Assembly: GCA_038329555.1 (NCBI GenBank)
Contig: JBBQNC010000167.1
Span: 1-7,904 of the forward strand
Origin: JALYUA01 sp038329555
GTDB taxonomy: Bacteria > Acidobacteriota > Thermoanaerobaculia > UBA5066 > Gp7-AA6
DNA length: 7,904 bases
Direction of reading: 5' to 3'
Made by a program: the position numbers and the translations under genes. The notes beneath the pieces were generated by a model. That model was not told the origin of the DNA, ran no database searches, and was given only the letters and a program-made list of their open reading frames with translations. Positions within the stretch are counted from its first letter, which is position 1. Every line of letters starts with the position of its first letter. Below are positions 1-5,204 of this stretch, in pieces.

Positions 1-1007
1 AGGGGAAGCCCGAGCCACTCGAGAGCCGTGCCGTGCAGCAGCCGCGCCCGGGTCTCCTCGGGGAATCCGCACGAATCGATGAGCTCTCCCGGGCGCGCCT
101 CGCCGAGCGGAAAGGGATAGTCGCTGCCGAGGGCGATCCGATCGGGGCCCATCAGGTCTACGAGGTAGCGCAGCATCAACGGGTCGTGCACGAGCGAGTC
201 GACGTAGATTCGCCGTAAATATTCACGCGGCGAAACGTCGTTGGACACGGCGCACAGATCGGGCCGCGCTTCGAAGCCGCGGACGATTCGACCGATGGTC
301 GCCGGAAAAGCGCCGCCGCCGTGCGCGAATGCGATCCGCAGGGCCGGCAGCCTCTCGAGCACTCCGCCGAAGATGAGCGAGCAGATCGCGAGCGAAACTT
401 CCGCGGGCATCCCGACGAGCCAGGGGAGCCAGTAACGCGTCATCCGATCCTTGCCGGCCATCTCCCACGGGTGGACGAAAACGGCGGCGCCGAGCGATGC
501 GGCCGCCTCGAAGATCGGAAAGAGCTGCGGGCTGTCGCGATTCGCTCCGTTGACGTTCGAGCCGATCTCGACACCCGAGAGCCCGAGATCCCGCACGCAT
601 CGCTCGAGCTCCGGAATCGCCAGGACGGGACTCTGCATCGGGATGGTTCCGAGACCGGCGAAACGCGCCGGGTGCGCGGCCACGACCCCGGCGATATGGT
701 CGTTCAGGCGCCGCGAGAGGTCGAGCGCATGATCCGGCTCCGCCCAGTAGCTGAACATGACCGGCACCGTCGAGAGAACCTGCACGTCGACGCCCGCCGC
801 GTCGCATTCAGCCAGCCGCGCCTCGACGTTCCAGGCATTGCTTTCGATCTCGCGGAACAGAGAACCATTGACGATCATCCGAGCACTGCCGCTGCCGCTG
901 CGGGGCGTTTCGTGCTCGATTCGAACGAATCGTTCGCCTCCCGGCGCCTTCCGGAAGTCGGGCAACGTCTCGGGAAGGATGTGAGTGTGGACGTCGATCG
1001 TCAGCAA
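1..1007 (-). CDS. nbaD: 2-amino-3-carboxymuconate-6-semialdehyde decarboxylase (ACMSD), 3' end cut by window edge
   Basis: Metal-dependent amidohydrolase-fold decarboxylase (EC 4.1.1.45) that turns aminocarboxymuconate semialdehyde into 2-aminomuconate semialdehyde, taking carbon away from quinolinate/NAD synthesis. 335 residues are visible; the family is about 330-340 long, so only a few residues are missing. The frame reads through family-defining stretches: IDVHTH (metal ligands His7 and His9), STVPVMFSYW (79-88), FVHPW (His179), YWLPWLVGMPAE (192-203), FAHGGGAFP (His229), VDSLVHD and GSDYPFPLGE (Asp296). These closely match human ACMSD as I remember it. Arg52 and Arg240 sit where the substrate/catalytic arginines are expected. 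The start is TTG at 1007: an in-frame stop lies just upstream, there is no ATG or GTG between them, and the first internal ATG (codon 44) would delete the HxH site. CTG at 1004 is the only near alternative. It begins one base after the dioxygenase stop without a visible ribosome-binding site, so translational coupling is likely. Confidence 0.95.
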   Translation of the reverse strand, partial: MLTIDVHTHILPETLPDFRKAPGGERFVRIEHETPRSGSGSARMIVNGSLFREIESNAWNVEARLAECDAAGVDVQVLSTVPVMFSYWAEPDHALDLSRRLNDHIAGVVAAHPARFAGLGTIPMQSPVLAIPELERCVRDLGLSGVEIGSNVNGANRDSPQLFPIFEAAASLGAAVFVHPWEMAGKDRMTRYWLPWLVGMPAEVSLAICSLIFGGVLERLPALRIAFAHGGGAFPATIGRIVRGFEARPDLCAVSNDVSPREYLRRIYVDSLVHDPLMLRYLVDLMGPDRIALGSDYPFPLGEARPGELIDSCGFPEETRARLLHGTALEWLGLP

Positions 1008-1008
1008 G

Positions 1009-1524
1009 TCAGGCGACCGGCGCGGGCATCACCGTGCCGCACCTCTTGCAGGTGCGGTTCTTCTCGTCGCCGAAGAACCGGTCGAAGGCAGGCGGGAAAT
1101 CCTTTTCGACGTCATGGAGAGTGAAGAACTCTTCGTACAGTAAAGACGTGCAGTTGTCGCAGTACCACTGAAGCCCGTCCTTCTCGTGCGGGAGCCGCTT
1201 GCGTTCGATGACGAGGCCCACGGAATCCGGCATCCGCTGGGGCGAATGGGGGATGCGCGGCGCAAGGAGATAGATCTCGCCGGCGCGAATCGGGATATCC
1301 ACGGCCTTCCCGTCCTGGATCGTCTTCAGGACCATCTCGCCTTCGAGCTGATAGAAGAACTCGGGTCCCTCGTCGAGGTGGTAGTCCTTCCGGTTGTTCG
1401 GCCCGCCGACGACCATGACGATGAAGTCGTCTTCCTCGAAGACCTTCCTGTTGCACACCGGCGGCTTCAGGAAGCTCCGGTGCTCGTCGATCCACCGCTC
1501 GAAATTCAGCGCCTTCGAAGCCAT
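1009..1524 (-). CDS. nbaC: 3-hydroxyanthranilate 3,4-dioxygenase
   Basis: Cupin-fold, Fe(II)-dependent extradiol dioxygenase (EC 1.13.11.6) that opens the ring of 3-hydroxyanthranilate with O2 to give aminocarboxymuconate semialdehyde, the substrate of the next gene. 171 residues, the usual size of the short bacterial form. All expected residues are visible: iron ligands His49, Glu55 (in DEGPEFFYQLEG) and His93 (APRIPHSPQR), substrate-binding Arg45, Arg97 and Glu107, and a C-terminal rubredoxin-like second iron site made by CDNC (122-125) and CKRC (159-162), as in the Cupriavidus enzyme. I chose the ATG at 1524 because a good GGGAGGAA ribosome-binding site lies just before it and the protein then starts at the family position. 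An in-frame upstream ATG at 1584 would add 20 unrelated residues and collide with the divergent gene. It is the first gene of a two-gene operon with the decarboxylase. Confidence 0.95.
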   Translation of the reverse strand: MASKALNFERWIDEHRSFLKPPVCNRKVFEEDDFIVMVVGGPNNRKDYHLDEGPEFFYQLEGEMVLKTIQDGKAVDIPIRAGEIYLLAPRIPHSPQRMPDSVGLVIERKRLPHEKDGLQWYCDNCTSLLYEEFFTLHDVEKDFPPAFDRFFGDEKNRTCKRCGTVMPAPVA

Positions 1525-1530
1525 GACGTT

Positions 1531-1536
1531 CCTCCC
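1531..1536 (-). promoter_or_regulatory. Ribosome-binding site of 3-hydroxyanthranilate dioxygenase
   Basis: On the minus strand GGGAGG (continuing AA) precedes the ATG at 1524 by about six bases. It decides the start of the dioxygenase in favour of 1524 over the upstream in-frame ATG at 1584. Confidence 0.75.
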
Positions 1537-1540
1537 GATT

Positions 1541-1546
1541 AGTATA
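1541..1546 (-). promoter_or_regulatory. Candidate -10 element for the dioxygenase-decarboxylase operon
   Basis: TATACT on the minus strand matches five of six bases of the sigma-70 -10 consensus and lies in the 58-base gap between the divergent dioxygenase and RidA-like genes. I find no convincing -35 hexamer, and the implied 5' leader is only about ten bases, so this is weak. On the plus strand the same bases read TAGTAT (four of six), so the two divergent promoters may overlap. Confidence 0.3.
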
Positions 1547-1582
1547 TGCGGCGTGAATTCCGACCCGAAGAACCCGGGCATC

Positions 1583-1954
1583 ATGTCCTCGCGCGCGCCG
1601 CGGCCCCTCGGTCCCTATCCCCACGCTCGCCGGGTCGGGAATCTGCTCTTCCTTTCCGGGATCGGCCCGCGGCATCGGGAGACCGAGCAGATCCCCGAAG
1701 GCATCGAGGCGCAGACGCGCGCGTGCATCGAGAACGTGAAGGCGATCCTCGAGGACGCGGGGAGCTCGCTCGAGAAGGTGGCCGACGTGACGGTCTTTCT
1801 GACGGACATCGAGCGGGACTTCGCCGCTTTCAACCGGGTCTACGGCGAGTACTTCGACTCGATTCGCCCGACGCGAACGACCGTCGGCGTCGTCGCGCTT
1901 CCGGTCCCGATCTCGGTCGAGCTGAAAGTCATCGCCGAGATCGTCGCCCTTTGA
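1583..1954 (+). CDS. nbaF: RidA/YjgF-family enamine/imine deaminase, probably 2-aminomuconate deaminase
   Basis: 123 residues with the RidA fold signature: PLGPYPHARRVGNLLFLSGI near the N-terminus, EAQTRACIENVKAIL (42-56), the substrate-binding arginine in PTRTTVGV (Arg98) and the conserved glutamate in SVELKV (Glu113). RidA proteins release ammonia from enamines and imines. In 2-nitrobenzoate and tryptophan degraders a RidA relative (NbaF/AmnD type) deaminates 2-aminomuconate, the product of the dehydrogenase encoded at 5205-6650, and the setting here beside the 3-hydroxyanthranilate genes favours that role. A general 2-aminoacrylate-scavenging RidA cannot be excluded from sequence alone. 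Start uncertain: ATG at 1583 gives the family-like N-terminus but has only a poor ribosome-binding site. GTG at 1553 or ATG at 1523 in the same frame would add 10 or 20 residues, and the latter would overlap the dioxygenase start. It is transcribed away from the dioxygenase operon and toward the tryptophan dioxygenase gene. Confidence 0.85.
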   Translation: MSSRAPRPLGPYPHARRVGNLLFLSGIGPRHRETEQIPEGIEAQTRACIENVKAILEDAGSSLEKVADVTVFLTDIERDFAAFNRVYGEYFDSIRPTRTTVGVVALPVPISVELKVIAEIVAL

Positions 1955-1979
1955 GTCGCTGGCGCGACCGTCGGGCTCC

Positions 1980-2031
1980 CGCATCGCGAACCTCCTCCGC
2001 GCGGAATCGCGCGGAGACTATTCGCGATGCG
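1980..2031. terminator. Large nested hairpin after the RidA-like gene, possible bidirectional terminator
   Basis: An 11-base outer stem (1980-1990 with 2021-2031, core GCATCGCGAA/TTCGCGATGC) encloses a symmetric 4x4 internal loop and a 9-base inner stem CTCCGCGCG/CGCGCGGAG (1995-2003 with 2008-2016) with a GAAT loop. All paired bases are perfect. It begins 25 bases after the RidA-like stop, between convergent genes. There is no T-run on either side, so it is not a classical intrinsic terminator. It could act as a bidirectional transcription barrier or be a dispersed palindromic element. Confidence 0.45.
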
Positions 2032-2080
2032 ACCGAGGCACTTCTGGGGTTGTGCCGCTCGTGGAGTCCCTCTCGGGCAT

Positions 2081-2115
2081 GGGCCGCGGCTCGGCTTTGC
2101 CTCGACCGCTTGGAG
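2081..2115 (+). repeat. 35-base direct repeat, copy 1
   Basis: GGGCCGCGGCTCGGCTTTGC and the 15 bases after it match copy 2 at 2240-2274 at 32 of 35 positions. The similarity stops abruptly at both ends. The two copies lie on either side of the GC-rich palindrome at 2151-2176. Confidence 0.8.
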
Positions 2116-2150
2116 GGTTCTCTCTGGAAAGGCGTTGCTGACAGCCTTCT

Positions 2151-2189
2151 CCTCTCCCCCGCCAGCGGGGGAGAGGGCGGGGTGAGGGG
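2151..2189. repeat. REP-like GC-rich palindrome with GGGGTGAGGGG tail
   Basis: A perfect 12-base inverted repeat CCTCTCCCCCGC / GCGGGGGAGAGG separated by only CA, followed by GCGGGGTGAGGGG. This combination, and the peptide HPALSPAGGGE it yields on the reverse strand, is familiar from intergenic dispersed repeats in many GC-rich bacteria. That is from memory, not from a search. No T-tract follows on either strand. Confidence 0.65.
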
Positions 2190-2239
2190 GCAACGGTCCG
2201 CGAGGCGAGGTGACGCTCGACGAGTTAGCCGCGCGCTGA

Positions 2240-2274
2240 GGGCCGCGGCTCGGCTTAGCCTCAACCGCTCGGAG
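2240..2274 (+). repeat. 35-base direct repeat, copy 2
   Basis: Second copy of the repeat at 2081-2115, same orientation, starts 159 bases apart, three mismatches (T/A, G/A, T/C). It is followed at once by CGCGCTC, completing a small palindrome. Confidence 0.8.
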
Positions 2275-2309
2275 CGCGCTCTTGACCACCAGAGATCATC
2301 CATGAGACC

Positions 2310-3422
2310 TCAAGTTGATCGGGGAGTCCCGAACCGGAATCCCATCCGGCTTCTCACGTCGGGAGGAAGCCTGGGAAGCGCGGACCGGGGAATGAAGAAG
2401 CTCGGAAGAGCCGAAAGGTCCGCGAAGACCTTGTGGCGCTCGGCCGCCCGGTCGAGATACTCGTGACCCGACGTGCCGCCGGTGCCGATCCGGGTGCCGA
2501 TCATCCGCATCGCCATCTGGGCGTGGCGCTGGCGCCAGGTCGTGAAATTCCTTTCGATATCCGTCAGGACCGCCAGCAGCTGGAAGGGCAGGTGCAGAAT
2601 CGGCTCGTCCCGGTAGAGATTGATGAGGAGCGCCGCCTGGATGGCTCGCCGGGAAAGATGACGCCCCGACGCGACGACGGGTAGGGGTTCGCCGGCTCCC
2701 TGTCCGAACACGTCCGCGAACCGGCCTGCCGTCGCGTCGACTCCTGCCAGCTGCGTGGCTTTCTCATCTTCCGTCAGGGTTGGGTTGCTTCGGATCGAGG
2801 CGCGGTCGGCGGCGAGCATGGCGTCGACCGCCCGTCGATACTCCCGCCAGAAGTCGAAATCGCCGAAGTTGAGGAAGGGCGTTCGCTCGAGCCAACCCTC
2901 GATCAAATCGAAGAGAGAAGGCTCCTTCTCCGAAGCCTCGACGCGCGCGGCATCGTCTCCGCTGAGGCGCGACGTGTAGGGCGCGTCGTTGAGCTGAAGG
3001 CGGTCCCCGCGCCGCATTCCGAGCTTGTTCTCGATCAAGCGAAACTGAGCGCTCTGAAGGCCCGAGGCAGGGATCAGCACGTCCCGGAAATCCAGGAAGT
3101 CGAGAGGGGTCATGGTTTCCAGGACGTCGATCTGTTGAATCAGGACGCGCTGGATCTCGACGATACGCCCGCATCGCAGGACCGCTTGCCCGAGCTCCTC
3201 CTCCGGGACGAGAGGGCCTCGAAAGGTCGCGAGCACCGCGTCGAGCTCCCACAGGATCTGTTTGAACCACAGCTCGTATGTCTGATGAACGATGATGAAG
3301 AGCATCTCGTCGTGGGCAGGCCGGCCATGAAGGCCGCTTCGCAGCTGCTGGCTTCCGAGCAGCCGATCGATCTGGATGTAGTCCGCGTAGTAGAGAGGGC
3401 CGCGGGGCTTGTCTTTTTCCAT
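2310..3422 (-). CDS. kynA: Tryptophan 2,3-dioxygenase
   Basis: Cytosolic haem dioxygenase (EC 1.13.11.11) that converts L-tryptophan to N-formylkynurenine, the first step of the kynurenine pathway. 370 residues: FIIVHQTYELWFKQILWELD (42-61) carries the distal His46, SGLQSAQFRLIENKLG (120-135) the substrate-carboxylate Arg128, WRQRHAQMAMRMIG (296-309) the proximal haem ligand His300, and GTGGTSG (313-319) the amino-acid-binding loop. It is much longer than the roughly 280-residue Xanthomonas-type enzyme and nearer to animal TDO (about 400), with an inserted helical segment around 165-260. ATG at 3422 is preferred: it follows a promoter-like sequence by about 30 bases and gives a family-like N-terminus, whereas the upstream in-frame TTG at 3455 would lie in the -10 box. 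The ribosome-binding site is weak (CAAGCCAG). It sits downstream of, and in the same direction as, the OmpA-type gene, but has its own promoter region. Confidence 0.96.
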   Translation of the reverse strand: MEKDKPRGPLYYADYIQIDRLLGSQQLRSGLHGRPAHDEMLFIIVHQTYELWFKQILWELDAVLATFRGPLVPEEELGQAVLRCGRIVEIQRVLIQQIDVLETMTPLDFLDFRDVLIPASGLQSAQFRLIENKLGMRRGDRLQLNDAPYTSRLSGDDAARVEASEKEPSLFDLIEGWLERTPFLNFGDFDFWREYRRAVDAMLAADRASIRSNPTLTEDEKATQLAGVDATAGRFADVFGQGAGEPLPVVASGRHLSRRAIQAALLINLYRDEPILHLPFQLLAVLTDIERNFTTWRQRHAQMAMRMIGTRIGTGGTSGHEYLDRAAERHKVFADLSALPSFFIPRSALPRLPPDVRSRMGFRFGTPRST

Positions 3423-3769
3423 CTGGCTTGATTCGTACCATGATGCTCGGAGCAATTCAAACGTCGAGCGCGGTCATTGTCTAAGGACAGCCGGGTGTCG
3501 CGTCTGCTCGGACGCTTTGATCCATTGGCCCTCTTCGAAGGGCGTCGTACTCGACGGTGAGCTGAATCGCTTCGGCGAGGTGGCAGCGGCGACTTGACCG
3601 GCGAGCCAGAGGGCGCTGCGGAGCCGCGCTTCGTGACTTCTTCGCCGGCTCGGACGCTGCAGCGCAGGCTTCGGAGCTGGTCACTGCGTGAGCAGATCCT
3701 GTTCTTCGAGCGCGATCTCGGGATACCCCTCGCCTCTGGGCACTTTGCGCGCCACCGCGAGCGGCTCGC
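3423..3769. other. Spacer upstream of tryptophan dioxygenase
   Basis: 347 bases between the OmpA-type stop and the tryptophan dioxygenase start. Beyond the promoter near 3455-3483 I recognise no gene. Short open frames cross it on both strands but show no family motif, membrane segment or ribosome-binding site. Just after the OmpA-type stop a short inverted repeat GCGAG/CTCGC (3757-3769) could be a weak terminator stem, without a T-run. Confidence 0.6.
3455..3483 (-). promoter_or_regulatory. kynA: Sigma-70-like promoter of tryptophan dioxygenase
   Basis: On the minus strand TAGACA (3483-3478, five of six bases of the -35 consensus) is followed by exactly 17 bases and TTGAAT (3460-3455, four of six of the -10 consensus). 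A start about seven bases on would give a leader of roughly 26 bases before the ATG at 3422. No obvious operator palindrome is seen next to it. Confidence 0.5.
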
Positions 3770-4852
3770 TCACTTCGGAGCGGGCGAGTTCTCCACGAGC
3801 TCGACGCGGCGGTTCTTCGCGCGCCCGTCCTCGGTCTTGTTCGACGCTACGGGACTCGCGTACGAAACGCCGAAAGGCGTGAGCCGGTCTTTGCCGACGC
3901 CGAAGCGCGTGGACAACGCGCTCACGACCGAGGCGGCCCGGCGCCGCGACAGTTCCGTGTTGGAGGCGAAGCCGCCGACGTTGTCGGTGTGGCCGACCAC
4001 CAGTAGCTTCAGGCCGGGACTGTCCTTCATGAGCTTGGCCACCTGCTCCAGAGTCGCGTTCGATTCGGGCTTGACGTCGGCTTTGTTGAAGTCGAAATAG
4101 ATCCCGTAGAGGGCCACCCTCCCTCCACTCGAGATGGCCTGGGCCATCTCTCCCGAGGACACGGTCACCATCTTCTGCTCTCGTGCCTTGCCTTCGAGAA
4201 TCTCCACGACGGCGACGGTTCGCTCGTTGATCGCGGAACAGCCGCCGTTCGCGTCCGGCGAGACAACCGTATAGCTCAGCACCGAGGCGTGTGCTTTGTC
4301 GGGAAGCGCGGCCGCCATGAACCGCTGGTCCTTGATGTCCTCCATCATGGCGCAGTACCCGGTGCTGCGGTATTCCTGGGTGACTCGGCTCTTCGGATAG
4401 AGGTACATCGCGAGGCTCATGTCGCCGCCGCCTCCGGAGCTGCTCCGCGACTGGTGTCCGCCGCACTCCTCCCCTTTGCACTCGAAGAGGACTTTGCCGC
4501 CCTTGGCCTTGATCTCCTCCTGATAGTTGCGAACGACCTCCACGGGTGAGCGGCCTGCCGGCAGCAGATAGACCAGACGCGTATACGGTCCCTCCAGAAC
4601 CTTCTTGCTCTTCGGCTCGTACGCCTGGTTGTTCATGTTGTCTTTCTTTCCGGGAACCTCCTCGAGTTTGGAGAGTGGCAGCGTAAATTCGGCGAAGGCC
4701 TTTCGCTCATAGGCCACGATGAACGAGCGCTCGTAGCGTTTGAGCAGGGCGTTGTCCTGGCTGTCTTTGATGTCCGACGTGGGAACCGTCGCCGTCTGAA
4801 GGGGGGACAGGAGCATCAACAATGCGGGAAAAGCGAGAATGAGTTTGAACAC
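3770..4852 (-). CDS. Secreted DUF4892-OmpA-type envelope protein
   Basis: 360 residues. A signal peptide (hydrophobic run about 3-20, FKLILAFPALLMLL) sends it across the inner membrane. Residues about 30-135 resemble DUF4892: ALLKRYERSFIVAYER, TRLVYLLPAGRSPVEVVRNY and LFECKGEECGG, with two cysteines (125 and 130) that could pair. A short Ser/Gly stretch (135-143) follows, then a middle region, and then an OmpA C-terminal peptidoglycan-binding domain (about 248-356): YFDFNKADVKPES, VVGHTDNVGG, LSRRRAASVV and KNRRVEL. Asp290 and Arg305 fall where OmpA binds diaminopimelate. No beta-barrel is evident, so it is probably a periplasmic or outer-membrane-associated cell-wall tether. It starts at GTG 4852, supported by a strong AAAGGAGG site. 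Its function is unknown and it has no evident link to the kynurenine enzymes, although it separates tryptophan dioxygenase from the dehydrogenase. Confidence 0.88.
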   Translation of the reverse strand: MFKLILAFPALLMLLSPLQTATVPTSDIKDSQDNALLKRYERSFIVAYERKAFAEFTLPLSKLEEVPGKKDNMNNQAYEPKSKKVLEGPYTRLVYLLPAGRSPVEVVRNYQEEIKAKGGKVLFECKGEECGGHQSRSSSGGGGDMSLAMYLYPKSRVTQEYRSTGYCAMMEDIKDQRFMAAALPDKAHASVLSYTVVSPDANGGCSAINERTVAVVEILEGKAREQKMVTVSSGEMAQAISSGGRVALYGIYFDFNKADVKPESNATLEQVAKLMKDSPGLKLLVVGHTDNVGGFASNTELSRRRAASVVSALSTRFGVGKDRLTPFGVSYASPVASNKTEDGRAKNRRVELVENSPAPK

Positions 4853-4859
4853 GGGGCAG

Positions 4860-4867
4860 CCTCCTTT
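4860..4867 (-). promoter_or_regulatory. Ribosome-binding site of the OmpA-type gene
   Basis: AAAGGAGG on the minus strand, seven bases before the GTG at 4852. It is a near-perfect anti-16S match and fixes the non-ATG start. Confidence 0.85.
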
Positions 4868-4900
4868 GCGGCAGGGCTAAAGCACCGGCGGAGACTGTTT

Positions 4901-4910
4901 TTGCATGCAA
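4901..4910. promoter_or_regulatory. Perfect palindrome TTGCATGCAA, possible operator
   Basis: A 10-base perfect palindrome about 50 bases upstream of the OmpA-type start, in its likely promoter region and in the divergent spacer shared with the dehydrogenase. A single palindrome of this length can arise by chance. No second copy was seen in the window. Confidence 0.2.
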
Positions 4911-4971
4911 GACCCAGACCTCCGAAGGCCTCGCGGAAGTGCCGGGCTCCCCGTGGTCCACAGGGGAGAGA

Positions 4972-5112
4972 GGCGTTGTCGGCGGCGCGATCGCCGAGTC
5001 CAGCGGAGACTTCTTCTTCGCCTGGACGCTCATCGCGCTCGGCGTGACCGCGATCTTTTCCGTCATCCTCGGCGTGCGGACTTCGGGCCTGCGACGGGTT
5101 CAGTCGAGCTAG
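4972..5112 (+). pseudogene. Remnant of a membrane transporter C-terminus
   Basis: A frame ending in TAG at 5110-5112 reads GVVGGAIAESSGDFFFAWTL, then a hydrophobic run (IALGVTAIFSVILGV) and a short basic tail (RTSGLRRVQSS). A glycine-rich entry, one 20-residue membrane helix and a positive cytoplasmic tail resemble the last helix of a major-facilitator-type transporter. The frame stays open upstream to 4849 but loses any membrane character before 4972, and the rest of a transporter is absent. I therefore read it as the 3' stump of a deleted gene. It points toward the dehydrogenase, so it may once have been co-transcribed with it. It could also be a chance hydrophobic reading. Confidence 0.4.
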
Positions 5113-5189
5113 TCCCACGACACGAACACACGAGCGTGATCGTCGCGAGAATGGCGGCCGCCACCGCAGGGACCATCCGGATCGCGGGA

Positions 5190-5195
5190 TAAAAT
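5190..5195 (+). promoter_or_regulatory. Candidate -10 element, possibly giving a leaderless dehydrogenase mRNA
   Basis: TAAAAT matches five of six -10 bases and ends nine bases before the GTG start. No purine-rich ribosome-binding site lies between them, which would fit transcription starting at or next to the start codon. I do not see a clear -35 element. Confidence 0.35.
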
Positions 5196-5204
5196 CTCTC
5201 GGCC

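Larger units (their letters stand above)
1955..2309. other. Repeat-filled spacer between convergent genes
   Basis: 355 bases between the 3' ends of the RidA-like gene and tryptophan dioxygenase. The open frames that cross it on both strands have no recognisable protein. Their translations contain PPHPALSPAGGGE and AVEAKPSRG (twice), the kind of peptide that dispersed GC-rich repeats produce. It holds a 52-base nested hairpin, a 12-base-stem palindrome, a 35-base repeat in two copies and a small perfect palindrome GAGCGCGCTC (2272-2281). Confidence 0.8.
4853..5204. other. Divergent spacer with gene remnant
   Basis: 352 bases between the divergent OmpA-type and aldehyde dehydrogenase genes. 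It holds the OmpA-type ribosome-binding site, a perfect 10-base palindrome (4901-4910), a quasi-palindrome CTCCCCGTGG-T-CCAC-A-GGGGAG (4947-4968), a probable transporter C-terminal remnant (4972-5112) and the candidate -10 element of the dehydrogenase (5190-5195). Confidence 0.6.

Noticed and set aside
321..1124. 267-codon open frame on the plus strand
   Set aside because: It lies opposite ACMSD and the end of the dioxygenase, whose motifs are unmistakable. Its own translation is arginine-rich with no domain, as expected for an antisense frame in GC-rich DNA.
1009..1584. Longer dioxygenase starting at ATG 1584
   Set aside because: It adds 20 residues unlike the family, and the strong ribosome-binding site sits before ATG 1524 instead.
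1112..1984. 290-codon minus-strand frame
   Set aside because: Shadow of the dioxygenase and RidA-like genes; charged low-complexity translation without motifs.
2151..2189. GC-rich palindrome considered as an intrinsic terminator
   Set aside because: It has a strong stem but a two-base loop and no T-tract on either strand; the G-rich tail fits a dispersed repeat better.
1840..2289. Minus-strand 149-codon frame with PPHPALSPAGGGE and two AVEAKPSRG peptides
   Set aside because: The repeated peptides are just the translation of the DNA repeats described for the spacer. This is a typical spurious frame.
1546..2466. 306-codon plus-strand frame crossing the convergent gap
   Set aside because: It overlaps two real genes out of frame and runs through repeats; no recognisable protein.
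3481..3684. Small minus-strand frame upstream of tryptophan dioxygenase; considered as a four-helix-bundle (23S intervening-sequence) protein remnant
   Set aside because: The match to that family is too loose to support, no ribosome-binding site is seen, and the promoter of tryptophan dioxygenase overlaps its end.
3681..4481. 266-codon minus-strand frame inside the OmpA-type gene
   Set aside because: Out of frame with a clear signal-peptide/OmpA protein; arginine-rich translation.
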